Under the pieces are notes generated by a model. That model saw nothing but the letters and a program-made list of their open reading frames with translations. It was not told the origin of the DNA and made no database searches. From assembly GCA_002483135.1 (NCBI GenBank), contig DLHI01000010.1, forward strand, positions 62,001-126,000: 64,000 bases of DNA. The letters are read 5' to 3'. The number at the start of each line of letters is the position of its first letter. Position 1 is the stretch's first letter. The stretch comes from Hyphomonadaceae bacterium UBA7672 (GTDB lineage: Bacteria > Pseudomonadota > Alphaproteobacteria > Caulobacterales > Hyphomonadaceae). This document shows, piece after piece, positions 8,560 to 18,044 of this stretch. Position numbers and translations under genes: made by a program.

Positions 8560-9058
8560 TGTCCGTAGTCGGATAACTTGAAACAACGAGGGCGGTTTCC
8601 TCACGGAGGATTCTGCTCATCTGTTATTGGTGTTTAAGCAGCGCGTCTGGCGTGCCGCAAGCGGCGTTGTTCGAAGGTGCGCTGTTTGATGGCTTCTCGG
8701 TTAATGGGGATGATCCGGCCGCTGCCTGAGAAGACATCGGCTGGCCTGAGATTGCCTAGGCCCTCGCGGTAGCGGTGGTGATTGTAGTGGCTAATGAAGT
8801 CGCCGATATTGCCTTCTATCTGCTGTTGGTTGGACGCTCCGCGGACATGCCCGATGCCCTGGTCGTCGAGCCACTCGGCGAGATCGCCTGCGATGTAGGA
8901 CGAGCCATTGTAGGAAAGAAGCCGCGGCCGATGAGCCGTGGGCCTCTCTTCAAATCCGGACGCCTCCAGCGCCATCTCGATTGTATCCGTCAGGTCGTTC
9001 GCTCGCGCCGTAGTGCAGAGCTTCCAGGGGATGGTGTGCGCGAGAAGGGTGCTGTCAG
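8560..9058 (-). pseudogene. IS3-family transposase (orfB) remnant with internal deletion
   Basis: On the minus strand the readable frame runs from about 9058 to stop 8634. It contains blocks typical of the IS3 integrase-core protein: WKLCTTARANDLTDTIEMAL, SYNGSSYIAGDLAEWLDDQ, then after a deletion YNHHRYREGLGNLRPADVF and a C-terminal EQRRLRHARRAA. The segment normally between the Q-rich post-catalytic region and YNHxRYHE is missing, and the N-terminal half including orfA is absent. A TGTCCGTAGTCGGATAACTT sequence at about 8560 may be the surviving terminal inverted repeat. It is non-functional and abuts the IS6 copy at its right side. Confidence 0.75.
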
Positions 9059-9115
9059 ATCAATGCCAACTAGTCACTGGTGAGGGCCGTGGCTATTGGC
9101 CCTTCGGGGACTCCA

Positions 9116-9808
9116 ATGGCGCGAATATCGCCCAACCGGCACCGCTTCCCGCCGATTGTGATTCAGTACGCATTTTGGCTCTACTTCCGCTTCACGCTCG
9201 GCCTGCGCGATGTCGAAGACATGCTAGCGCATCGCGGCGTCGATGTGAGCTACGAGACGGTCCGCGCCTAGGCTGTGAAGTTCGGTCTGAAGATCACAAC
9301 CGATCTTCGTCGTCGCAAACAGCCGCCATCCCCGCGTTGGCCTATCGACGAGATGGTATCGAAGATTGTGGGCGAACATGTGTGGAGCTTGCGCGCTGTC
9401 GACGATGAAGAGGAAGTGATGGACATGATCGTGCAGAAGCGGCGCGGCGCGGGAGCCGTGCTTCGATTCTTGCGACGGCTATTGAACAATCAGAACGTCG
9501 AGCCACAGACCATCCTAACCGATGGATTGCGGTCGTATCGCTCAGCGCTTGATCGCCTGGATCTTGCCGACCAACACCGACCCGGACAATTGCGCGAAAA
9601 CAACCGAGCAGAGAATTCGCATCTGGGCATTCGTCGACGTGAGCGAAGGATGTGGGGCTTCAAGAGCCTAGCGTCGGCGCAACGCTTCCTCGAGACGCAC
9701 GCAGCTGTCTACAACACCTTCAACATCCTGAGGCATCTCCTAAGCCGCAACGCGATGCGGGTACTTCGCGCGCACTCGGAATCTGTCTGGAGCGGGGCGG
9801 TAGCATGA
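9116..9808 (+). pseudogene. IS6-family transposase inactivated by an amber codon
   Basis: From ATG 9116 (MARISPNRHRFPP) the frame matches IS6/IS26-type transposases along its whole length. It contains LRDVEDMLAHRGVDVSYETV, the first catalytic Asp in PRWPIDEMV, the second in ILTDGLRSY and the Glu in NNRAENSHLGIRRRER. A TAG at 9269-9271 interrupts it after SYETVRA, where relatives have Trp (TGG), so a single G-to-A change inactivated it. The frame continues unchanged to 9808. I could not find matched terminal inverted repeats. It is the best preserved of three IS6 copies in the island, all in the same orientation. Confidence 0.88.
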
Positions 9809-9957
9809 TCGCCGGGCGCGCATCGAAAGCCCAGCAAACGCAATTGCAGTTGAGTTGACAGATCTGACCTGATGGGATGGACGGCCCCTGTGTCCGGCGT
9901 CGATGCGCCATAGGGTGGTCGTTGCTGAAGCAACCGCCACAGCAGGAGCCGCCGATC

Positions 9958-10980
9958 ATGAAGACTATCACGATCGGGATCCTTCTCGCCAAGTCTGTGT
10001 TCCAGATTCACGGGGTTGACGCAGAGGGCTGTGTTACAATCAAGAGGAACCTTCGGCGCACTGAAGTTTTGAAGTCTTTCGAGGCGCTGGCTCCTTGCCT
10101 GGTGGGCATGGAGGCGTGCGCCATGGCGCACTTCTGGGCGCGCGAGATCAGCGCCCTGGGACACGACGTTTGGCTGATGCCGCCTAGCTATGTGAAGGCT
10201 AATCTGCGCCGACAAAAGAATGACGCGGCCGACGCCGAGGCGATCTGCGAGGCGGTTACCCGTCCGAGCATGCGCTTCGTGCCGATGAAGAGCGCCGAGC
10301 GGCAGGGCGTGCTGATGTTGCATCGGACGCGCGATCTGCTGGTGCGCCAGCGGACCATGCTGATCAACGCCATTCGTGGTCACTGCGCCGAGTTCGGGAT
10401 GATCGCTCCGCAGGGAGCCCGCCGGTCCGCCGACCTAATCGAGCGGGTTCGCCAAGCCGATGGATCGTTGCTTCCCGACCTTGCTCGGTCGGCCTTACTG
10501 ATGCTGGCCGGGCAGCTCGACGCGTTGGCCGCCCAGATCCATGCGATCGAGCGCCAGCTCATGGTCTGGCATCGCCAGGATGAGGCCAGCCAGCGCCTGG
10601 CGACCATCCCCGGCGTCGGGATCATTACGGCAACTGCGCTCGCCGCGTCCGTGACCGATCCGAGCCTGTTCCAGTCCGGCCGCGAGTTCGCCGCTTTTCT
10701 GGGGCTCGTGCCGCGTCAGAACTCTTCCGGCGGCAAGGACCGCCTCGGCCGCATCTCCAAGATGGGTGACGGCTATCTCAGAAAGCTCCTCGTGGTCAGG
10801 GCAACCTCCGTAATCCGCTGTGCGGCGGACAATGCGACGACGATCGGCGCCTGGGTGAGGTCTCTGATGGAGCACAAGCCGAGCCGGGTCGTCACAGTCG
10901 CCATGGCCAACAAAACCGCCCGTATAGTCTGGGCCGTGCTCGCTCGCGGCGAGGTCTATCGCGCGCCTGCGACGAGCTGA
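9958..10980 (+). mobile_element. IS110-family transposase (probable intact ORF, odd catalytic site)
   Basis: A 340-residue transposase starting at ATG 9958 (MKTITIG); the frame upstream to 9877 has no family-like residues. The N-terminal RuvC-like DEDD domain shows the Glu in VGMEACAMAHFWARE and the two Asp in RQKNDAADAEAI; the C-terminal transposase_20 domain has TIPGVGIITATALAA and the GLVPRQNSSGGKDRLGRISK block. The first catalytic position reads GILLAKSVFQIHG, where relatives carry GIDLAK: the first Asp is Leu, so activity is doubtful. Family members use a structured bridge RNA encoded in the flanking non-coding end; the element boundaries and any such RNA could not be fixed by eye. Confidence 0.88.
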
Positions 10981-11377
10981 TCGAGACCGCAGCGGCAGGG
11001 GCCGCTGCTCCAAACTGCGAGAGTGTAGATGAGCTGATGAGGATCAAGAAGCGGACCGCGGAGGAAGACAACCCGCAGAGCTGTCGGAGCACAAAGCTCG
11101 ATAACTTGAGAGGGACTTCTCCAGCGGACTCCATCTGGGCTAGCGGCCATCGAGGCCGCGCCAACAGGCCGGACAGATGACCGCACCCGACAGATCTTCA
11201 ACTGGGGTCAACTTTCCCCTTGCAGCTCAGGAGCCGTCCACAGATGACAGCTCGCCCTCTGCGCATGGTTAACTGCAGAGTCTCATCGCTGTGCGAGATG
11301 AGCATTCCCACCAAGTCACCACATTGCGACCGCAACGTGTCTTGACCGAACCGGTGCCAAGGATCAGTGTTTTGGGA
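10981..11377. other. IS110 right flank and leader of the cus operon
   Basis: About 400 bases without a gene. The first ~200 (to about 11180, including a CGGCAGGGGCCGCTG dyad just after the stop) look like the non-coding right end of the IS110 element. The following ~190 bases are the probable promoter region of the copper pump operon. I found no confident CueR, CopR or CsoR operator in it. Confidence 0.4.
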
Positions 11378-11725
11378 ATGCGCCAAACTTGGTTCTCACT
11401 TTTGCTGATTGCGACGCTCGCGTGTAGCGCGACGGCGAGCGCATGGGCGGCGCAAGCTTGTCCTTACAAGCAGACCGCGGCTGCTACAGCTGCGCACGAT
11501 TGCTGCCCGGATCAGCAGACCAAGCCCAAGCCGACAGATCATGATGGCGAGACAATGGATTGCCAATTGGGGCAGTCGTGCCGGACCTCGCACGCCGTCG
11601 AGCCTTTCGTGACGCTTCTGACGGTCGCGCATCTGGAAGTTGGTGAGACGTCGATGCTGGGCGACCAGCAGGCGCCGCCGAAGTCTGTCCCGTCCGGTCT
11701 CTGGCGACCTCCGCGTATCGTCTGA
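11378..11725 (+). CDS. Small secreted Cys/His-containing protein heading the cus operon
   Basis: From ATG 11378 a 115-residue protein with a signal peptide (residues 1-24, ASAWA-AQA). The mature part contains scattered Cys and His (ACPYK, HDCCPD, DCQLGQSC), suggesting metal binding or disulfides in the periplasm. I do not recognise a named family. It lies directly upstream of the outer-membrane factor, like the small secreted proteins at 19319 and 42475 that head the other two RND operons, and a CzcI-like role in metal binding or modulation is plausible. The frame is open upstream to 11291, but that part lacks family character. Confidence 0.6.
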   Translation: MRQTWFSLLLIATLACSATASAWAAQACPYKQTAAATAAHDCCPDQQTKPKPTDHDGETMDCQLGQSCRTSHAVEPFVTLLTVAHLEVGETSMLGDQQAPPKSVPSGLWRPPRIV

Positions 11726-11788
11726 GGAACAGAGTCGCAGCGCGCCAATCGCGCGTTGCAATCAATCACATTGGTAAGTGGACATCAC

Positions 11789-13021
11789 ATGCGTCTTGCA
11801 TGGCTATTGTCCTGCGCCGTCGGCGTTGCGCCGGCCGCGTGGGCGGACCCCGTAACCTATGCGCAGGCTATTGAACGCGCGGCGGGTGGCTCTCCAACCG
11901 TTGAGGCGCAGAAGGCAGCTTTGGCTAGCGCCAGACAAGCTGTCCGTCCGGCAGGGCAGCTGCCTGACCCTCAACTGACGCTTGGCATTGTAAACTTGCC
12001 GGTAAGCGGTGCGGACCGGTTCCGGCTCGACCGCGACGAGATGACGATGGCGAGCATTGGCATCATGCAGGATGTGCCGAGCGACGCGCTCAGGCGCGCA
12101 CGCGAAGGAGCTGCTCAAGCGGAAGTTCGCGTATCCGAAACCTTTGTCGGGATTGCGCGGTTGGAAGCGCGGCTCGCAGCAGCCAACGCGTGGATCGATC
12201 TCTACTTCGCGCAGCTGAAGCTCGCGGCGCTGAAAGCCTTAGAAAATGATGCCAACAGTCTTGATCGGACCCTCGTTGCGGCGGTCGGCGCAGGCGGGTC
12301 TTCATCCGACCAGGCACTGGCTGCGAAGCTCGCGATCGCGCGGTTGCAAGATCGCATCGCGAGCGCGCAGGCAGACGCCGCAATGGCGCGCGCCGAACTG
12401 GAGCGATGGATTGGGCCGATCGGCGCGGATGGTGTCGGGCCATCTGCACCACTGTTTGAAGTAGATCCAGCGGCGCTGCGGGCCCACATCGAGCGCCACG
12501 TCGAGCTGATCGGGTCGGCGGCGGACGTTGAGCGCGCGAAAGCGGCTCTGGAGATGGCCCGCGCGGCGCGAGAGCCCGATTGGTCGTGGTCGCTCATGTA
12601 CGGTCGCCGCGACCCGGATTTCGGAGACATGGTTTCCATCGAGCTGAAATTCAGCCTTCCACTCTTCCAGTCAGATCGGCAGGCGCCGATGATTGACGCA
12701 CGGCAGGCTGGGGTTCGACAGGCAGGGTTCGCGCGCGATGCCGTCCTGCGCGAACATCTGGCGATGCTGGAGTCAAAGCTGGCGGAGTATGCAGGTCTCC
12801 AACAGCGCATTGTACGTCTTCGCGACGTTGTCGCGCCGCTTGCTGCCAAACGCGAAGAGATCGCGCTTGCCGGGCAGGCTGCCGGAACAGGATCGCTAGA
12901 GACAGTCTTCGCGATGCGATTGGAAGCCCGTGAGGTCGAACTCGACAGGCTTGAGCTGGAACGGCAGCTACTTAGAACCGGCGCCTATCTGACACTCGAA
13001 TACGGTGAGGGCGCGCAATGA
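11789..13021 (+). CDS. cusC: TolC-family outer-membrane factor of a Cus-type efflux system
   Basis: A 410-residue outer-membrane efflux channel subunit (two OEP repeats) forming the exit duct of a tripartite pump. The start at ATG 11789 gives a signal peptide (residues 1-22, AAWA-DP); an upstream ATG at 11756 would add 11 residues. Two halves of helical, Ala/Glu-rich sequence with the conserved LPDPQLTLGIVNLP motif support the family. It overlaps the next gene by four bases (ATGA), and the order outer-membrane factor, adaptor, RND pump with CusF is that of cusCBA systems. Confidence 0.85.
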   Translation: MRLAWLLSCAVGVAPAAWADPVTYAQAIERAAGGSPTVEAQKAALASARQAVRPAGQLPDPQLTLGIVNLPVSGADRFRLDRDEMTMASIGIMQDVPSDALRRAREGAAQAEVRVSETFVGIARLEARLAAANAWIDLYFAQLKLAALKALENDANSLDRTLVAAVGAGGSSSDQALAAKLAIARLQDRIASAQADAAMARAELERWIGPIGADGVGPSAPLFEVDPAALRAHIERHVELIGSAADVERAKAALEMARAAREPDWSWSLMYGRRDPDFGDMVSIELKFSLPLFQSDRQAPMIDARQAGVRQAGFARDAVLREHLAMLESKLAEYAGLQQRIVRLRDVVAPLAAKREEIALAGQAAGTGSLETVFAMRLEAREVELDRLELERQLLRTGAYLTLEYGEGAQ

Positions 13022-14460
13022 CACGCCAACAAGCGTTCGTGGGTGCGGGCTTTCTGTTGACCGTGGTGGTTGTCGGACCGCTCGGCTTCTGGCTGGGCGG
13101 CCAACAGTTCTCTGCCGCGTCTCAGAGCGAACGGCCGGTGCTATACTGGTACGATCCAATGGTTCCGGAAACTCATTTCGACGAGCCGGGCAAGTCACCT
13201 TTCATGGATATGGATCTGGTTCCGCGCTATGCGGGCGAGCCGGACGCGCCATCAGGAGTCGCGATCAATCCAGGCGTTGTGCAGAACCTGGGTATTCGTT
13301 TCGCACTGGTCGAGCGAACCTCCACAGGCGCGACCATACGTGCGTCTGGAATCCTTGCCTTCAACGACCGCACGCTTGCAACTGTGCAGGCTAAACAGGA
13401 CGGTTTCGTTGAGCGCAGCCACGGCAGAGCCGTGGGAGATACCGTTCGGGCCGGCGATCCTCTGGTCGATCTCCGCGTACCGGCATGGAGCGGCGCGGTG
13501 GCAGAGTATCTTTCGCTGCGCGACGGCTCGGATCCCACGCTTGCGGAAGCCGCACGCCGCCGCCTGGGGGCTCTGGGCGTTCCGAGTGAGGCTGTGCAGG
13601 CTGCAGAGCGCGAGGGCGCGGCGCCCACGGTCTTCACGATCCGCGCGCCGGTTTCTGGGGCGATCGGGTCACTTGATGCCCGGCCAGGGGCCGCGTTGGG
13701 GGCAGGGGCATCGATCGCCACAATCAATGGCCTTTCACCTGTGTGGTTGGTTGTGTCGGTTCCACAGGGATCTCTCGGGGCAATCAAAGCCGGATCGGCT
13801 GCTGACATTCGCTTCCCCGCTTTCCCGGGAGAGGACTTCAGTGGTCGGGTCGATGCCATCCTGCCGGCGGCGAACATCGCCAATCGCACTGTCGAGGTGC
13901 GTATCGCTCTTGAAAATCGCGATGGGCGATTGCGTCCCGGGCTGACAGGTGATGTGTCATTGTCCGCGACGTCCGGAGGCGACGCACTCTCCGTGCCGTC
14001 CGAGGCAGTCATCCGGACCGGCTTGCGCAATCTCGTCATCGTCGCGCGCCCGGACGGGAGCTTCGAGCCGGTGGAGGTGATGCTCGGTGCGGCGGTCGGA
14101 AGTCGCCTCGAAATCAAGACGGGCATTTCAGAGGGGCAGCAAGTCGTCGCCTCGGGGCAGTTCCTGATCGATTCCGAAGCCAATCTCACCGGCGTGTTGG
14201 AGCGGTTGCGGGATGCGAAGGCTGATGCAACCCCAGCCGTCTACAAGTCGACCGGTCGGGTCACGGCGATCGATGCAAACGGCGTCGCGATCGCCCATGC
14301 GCCAGTCGCCGTGTTGAACTGGCCGGAGATGACCATGTCGTTCGGCTGGGGTGGTCTGCCACATGACATCGCTGTGGGCGACACGGTGGCGTTCTCGTTC
14401 CGCAAGGGAGGGGCGGGGTATGTGCTCAGCGCCATCGCCAGGACAGGCGCTCCACAATGA
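13018..14460 (+). CDS. cusB: RND efflux periplasmic adaptor CusB with C-terminal CusF-like domain
   Basis: A 480-residue membrane-fusion protein. After an N-terminal anchor (residues 8-28) it has a heavy-metal-binding domain (LYWYDPMVPETHFDEPGKSP, residues about 41-65), then barrel-sandwich, helical hairpin and beta-barrel adaptor domains (VQAKQDGFVERSHGRAVGDT, IRAPVSGAIGSLDARPGAAL). The last ~80 residues are a CusF-like copper-binding domain with the His...Trp...Met-x-Met pattern (HAPVAVLNWPEMTMSF). The adaptor therefore carries its own metallochaperone in addition to the separate CusF gene downstream. It overlaps both neighbours by four bases. Substrate is predicted to be Cu(I)/Ag(I). Confidence 0.93.
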   Translation: MTRQQAFVGAGFLLTVVVVGPLGFWLGGQQFSAASQSERPVLYWYDPMVPETHFDEPGKSPFMDMDLVPRYAGEPDAPSGVAINPGVVQNLGIRFALVERTSTGATIRASGILAFNDRTLATVQAKQDGFVERSHGRAVGDTVRAGDPLVDLRVPAWSGAVAEYLSLRDGSDPTLAEAARRRLGALGVPSEAVQAAEREGAAPTVFTIRAPVSGAIGSLDARPGAALGAGASIATINGLSPVWLVVSVPQGSLGAIKAGSAADIRFPAFPGEDFSGRVDAILPAANIANRTVEVRIALENRDGRLRPGLTGDVSLSATSGGDALSVPSEAVIRTGLRNLVIVARPDGSFEPVEVMLGAAVGSRLEIKTGISEGQQVVASGQFLIDSEANLTGVLERLRDAKADATPAVYKSTGRVTAIDANGVAIAHAPVAVLNWPEMTMSFGWGGLPHDIAVGDTVAFSFRKGGAGYVLSAIARTGAPQ

Positions 14461-17400
14461 TCGCCGCCATTATCCGCTGGTCGATCGTCAACCGATTCCT
14501 GGTTGTCCTCGCCGCACTGGGACTTGCGGTTGCCGGCGCTCTGGCCATTCGCGCCACGCCGGTCGATGCGCTGCCGGATCTGTCGGACGTGCAGGTCGTC
14601 GTGCGGACCAGCTATCCAGGCCAGGCGCCACAGATCGTCGAGGATCAGGTCACATATCCAATGAGCGCGGCTATGCTCTCGGTCCCCGGCGCCAGCAGTG
14701 TGCGTGGTTATTCCTTCTTCGGCGACAGCTTCGTCTATGTGATCTTTGGCGAAGGGGTCGACCTCTACTGGGCGCGCTCGCGTGTGCTCGAATACATGAG
14801 CCAGGCCCGTGAGCGCCTGCCTGAGGCGGCACGTTCCAGCATCGGTCCAGACGCTACTGGCGTCGGCTGGGTCTATCAGTATGCGCTGGTCGACCGCACG
14901 GGCGGTCACGATCTCGGCCAGCTACGCAGTCTGCAGGATTGGCTACTTACTTTCGAGCTGAAGTCTGTTTCCGGCGTCGCCGAAGTGGCGGCCATCGGCG
15001 GCATGGTGCGTCAGCACCAGATCGTGCTCGATCCGCAGAAGATGGCAGCTTACGGCGTGTCGCAACGAATGGTCGCCGATGCTGTCGGCCGGGCCAATCA
15101 GGAAGCTGGCGGCGCCTCGATCGAGATCGGCGAGGCCGAGCACGTCGTGCGCGCCAGCGGTTATATTCGAAGCGATGACGACTTCCGAGCCATTCCCGTA
15201 AAAACCACTACCGACGGGGTCGCCGTGACACTCGGCGATGTCGCCTGGATGGAAATCGGTCCGCAGATGCGGCGCGGCATCGCCGAATTGAACGGGGAGG
15301 GCGAGGTCGCAGGCGGCGTCATCGTGATGCGCGTCGGAGAAAACCCGCGGGAAGTCATCGCGGCCGTGAAGGCAAAGCTTGCAGAGCTGCGTGACCGCCT
15401 GCCCAAAGGCGTCGAGATCGTCACGACTTATGATCGTTCTGGCCTGATCGACCGCGCCGTCGAGAATCTGACAGGCAAGCTGCTCGAAGAGATTATCGTC
15501 GTAGCGCTGATCTGCACTCTCTTCCTCTTTCATCTGCGATCTGCGCTGGTCGCCATCGTCACCCTGCCGCTCGGCATCGGCATTGCTTTCATCGTGATGC
15601 GCGCGCAGGGAGTTGAGGCCAACATCATGTCTCTGGGAGGTATTGCCATTGCAATCGGAGCGATGGTCGATGCCGCCATTGTCATGATCGAGAACGCGCA
15701 CAAGCGGCTTGAGCACTGGCGCGGCGCCCATAGCGGTCAGATGCCGACGGGGCCGGATCATTGGCGGGTCATCACAGAGTCAGCGCTCGAAGTCGGGCCG
15801 GCGCTCTTCTTCAGCCTCCTGATCATCATGCTCTCCTTCCTGCCTGTCTTCACGCTGGAGGCGCAGGAAGGACGGCTGTTCGCGCCGCTAGCCTTCACGA
15901 AGACCTACGCTATGGCGGCCGCCGCCGGTCTCGCCATCACGCTTATCCCGGTGCTGATGGGCTACTGGATACGTGGGCGCATTCCGGACGAGCACGCCAA
16001 TCCCGTGAACCGAATGCTTGCCGCGATCTACCGCCCGGCGCTCGATGGCGTGCTGAAGCGACCGGGTATCGTTGTTGCTGCCACGTTGCTTGCGTTGGCT
16101 ACGCTCGCCTGGCCGCTCACGCGATTTGGGGCCGAGTTTATGCCGGCGATGGATGAGGGTGATCTGCTGTATATGCCGACGGCGCTGCCGGGTCTTTCCC
16201 CCGCCAAGGCATCTGAACTGCTCCAGCAGACGGACCGATTGATCAAGACCATGCCGGAAGTCGAGAGTGTGTTTGGCAAGGCCGGGCGTGCTGAGTCCGC
16301 CACTGATCCCGCGCCGTTGGAGATGTTCGAGACGACCATCCGTTTGCGTCCACAATCGGAGTGGCGGCCAGGCATGACGCCTGAACGTATCGTCGCCGAA
16401 CTCGATCGCACGGTCCAGATACCCGGTCTCACCAATGTGTGGGTGCCGCCGATCCGCAACCGGATCGATATGCTGGCGACGGGGGTGAAGAGCCCGATCG
16501 GCGTCAAGCTCAGCGGCGCCAATCTGGCCTCGCTCGACGCCGCCGCACGTACCGTCGAGCAACTGGCGAAGAGCGTCCCCGGCGTCTCGTCCGCTGCGGC
16601 GGAGCGTACTGCCAGCGGCCGATACCTCGACATTGACATTGATCGCTTGGCGGCGAGTCAGCTCGGCCTCAATCTCGCTGACGTGCAGGAGATCGTCTCG
16701 GGCGCCATTGGCGGCGAGGTGATCTCGGAGTTTGTTGAGGGCAGGGCGCGCTACCCGATTAGCCTGCGCTATCCTCGCGAATTGCGGGACACGCCTGAAA
16801 AACTTGCCCAGCTGCCGATCGTCACCGATAGCGGTCTGCTGCTGACCCTGGGAGATGTGGCGCGTGTCAGCGTAGCCGATGGTCCGGCGATGATCCGGAG
16901 CGAGAATGGGCGGCTTGCGGCCTTCGTCTATATCGACGTCCGCGGGCGCGATATCGCGTCCGTAGTGAGCGACCTGCAAGCCGCCGTCGCCAAAGCGCAG
17001 CTTCCCGCTGGCGTCACGGCCTCCTATGCCGGTCAGTTCGAGTATCTCGCGCGCGCCGCCCAGCGGTTGGCGGTCATCGGACCCGTGACGCTCGCTATCG
17101 TCTTTCTGCTGCTCTTCCTGACGTTCCGGCGTTTCGACGAAGCGCTGATCGTCATGGCGAGCGTGCCCTTCGCCCTGATTGGCGGGGTCTGGCTTGTCTA
17201 TCTATTGGGCTATGATCTCTCGGTGGCCGTAGGCGTAGGCTTCATCGCCCTGGCTGGCCTCGCGGCCGAGTTCGGCGTCGTGATGCTGCTTTACCTGCGC
17301 AACGCGCTGGAGGATCGTATCCAGCGCGGCGACGTGGTCGATGCGGCAGCTGTAGCGGATGCAATCCGCGAAGGCGCTCTGCTTCGGCTCAGGCCCAAGA

Positions 17401-17624
17401 CCATGACCGTGGCCGTCATCCTGGCTGGCCTGTTGCCCATCCTGTTCACCGGCGGCGCCGGAGGAGAAGTGATGCGGCGCATCGCAGCGCCACTGGTCGG
17501 CGGCATGATCACCGCGCCCTTGCTCTCTCTCTTTGTCATTCCTGCGGCTTACCTCATGATCCGGCGCCGCGGCCGTGCCCATACTGCACGGCGAGATAGC
17601 CTGATCGCCCTCCCTGGAGACTGA
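14457..17624 (+). CDS. cusA: Heavy-metal RND efflux pump CusA (Cu+/Ag+)
   Basis: A 1055-residue inner-membrane proton-driven antiporter with 12 predicted TM helices and two large periplasmic loops. TM4 carries GGIAIAIGAMVDAAIVMIEN, the signature of the monovalent-cation (HME4, Cu/Ag) class with its essential Asp, not the DFGxxxDGAV form seen in the two other pumps of this island. Met-rich periplasmic stretches (MPAMDEGDLLYMP, RNRIDMLATGVKSPIGVK) agree with CusA relatives. It follows cusB with ATGA overlap and precedes a CusF gene by one base. Length is normal. Confidence 0.95.
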   Translation: MIAAIIRWSIVNRFLVVLAALGLAVAGALAIRATPVDALPDLSDVQVVVRTSYPGQAPQIVEDQVTYPMSAAMLSVPGASSVRGYSFFGDSFVYVIFGEGVDLYWARSRVLEYMSQARERLPEAARSSIGPDATGVGWVYQYALVDRTGGHDLGQLRSLQDWLLTFELKSVSGVAEVAAIGGMVRQHQIVLDPQKMAAYGVSQRMVADAVGRANQEAGGASIEIGEAEHVVRASGYIRSDDDFRAIPVKTTTDGVAVTLGDVAWMEIGPQMRRGIAELNGEGEVAGGVIVMRVGENPREVIAAVKAKLAELRDRLPKGVEIVTTYDRSGLIDRAVENLTGKLLEEIIVVALICTLFLFHLRSALVAIVTLPLGIGIAFIVMRAQGVEANIMSLGGIAIAIGAMVDAAIVMIENAHKRLEHWRGAHSGQMPTGPDHWRVITESALEVGPALFFSLLIIMLSFLPVFTLEAQEGRLFAPLAFTKTYAMAAAAGLAITLIPVLMGYWIRGRIPDEHANPVNRMLAAIYRPALDGVLKRPGIVVAATLLALATLAWPLTRFGAEFMPAMDEGDLLYMPTALPGLSPAKASELLQQTDRLIKTMPEVESVFGKAGRAESATDPAPLEMFETTIRLRPQSEWRPGMTPERIVAELDRTVQIPGLTNVWVPPIRNRIDMLATGVKSPIGVKLSGANLASLDAAARTVEQLAKSVPGVSSAAAERTASGRYLDIDIDRLAASQLGLNLADVQEIVSGAIGGEVISEFVEGRARYPISLRYPRELRDTPEKLAQLPIVTDSGLLLTLGDVARVSVADGPAMIRSENGRLAAFVYIDVRGRDIASVVSDLQAAVAKAQLPAGVTASYAGQFEYLARAAQRLAVIGPVTLAIVFLLLFLTFRRFDEALIVMASVPFALIGGVWLVYLLGYDLSVAVGVGFIALAGLAAEFGVVMLLYLRNALEDRIQRGDVVDAAAVADAIREGALLRLRPKTMTVAVILAGLLPILFTGGAGGEVMRRIAAPLVGGMITAPLLSLFVIPAAYLMIRRRGRAHTARRDSLIALPGD

Positions 17625-17625
17625 T

Positions 17626-18009
17626 ATGCAAAAGACACTCTGGACTGCAGCTCTTGCTCTCGCCGTTCTGGCCGCGTGCTCGCCGCCTGCGCCCACACCC
17701 GTCGCCGAGGCGCCTGCGGCGCAACCCGCTGCTGCTACGCCGGCAATGGCCGACATGCCGATGCCCGACACGGCCCAAGCGACCGGCCCAATCACCAGCA
17801 GCGGCAAGATCACTGCGATCGATGCAATCGCAGGCACGGTCACGCTCGACCATCAGGCTATCCCCGAAGTGAAGTGGGAAGCGATGTCGATGGCGTTCAC
17901 CACCACCGATCCTGCCATACTGAAAGACCTCAAAGTCGGCGACGCTGTCTCGTTCGATCTCAAGAGTGCGGCGGAGCCGACCAAAATCAGCCGGATCGCC
18001 AAGCAGTAA
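17626..18009 (+). CDS. cusF: CusF-like periplasmic copper-binding lipoprotein
   Basis: A 127-residue protein with a lipoprotein signal (lipobox LAAC, Cys18) and a Pro/Ala-rich linker before a small OB-fold CusF domain (residues ~55-127). The copper site residues of CusF are all in place: H76, W84, M87 and M89 in the DHQAIPEVKWEAMSMAF block. It probably passes Cu(I)/Ag(I) to the CusCBA pump in the periplasm. It starts one base after the cusA stop. Membrane anchoring distinguishes it from soluble enterobacterial CusF. Confidence 0.93.
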   Translation: MQKTLWTAALALAVLAACSPPAPTPVAEAPAAQPAAATPAMADMPMPDTAQATGPITSSGKITAIDAIAGTVTLDHQAIPEVKWEAMSMAFTTTDPAILKDLKVGDAVSFDLKSAAEPTKISRIAKQ

Positions 18010-18044
18010 CCAACTCAACCAGTCGTGGCGGCAGGGAGTCAGTC

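Noticed and set aside
15888..16979. 363-codon minus-strand frame inside cusA
   Set aside because: GC-rich shadow without any motif; overlaps a complete RND gene.
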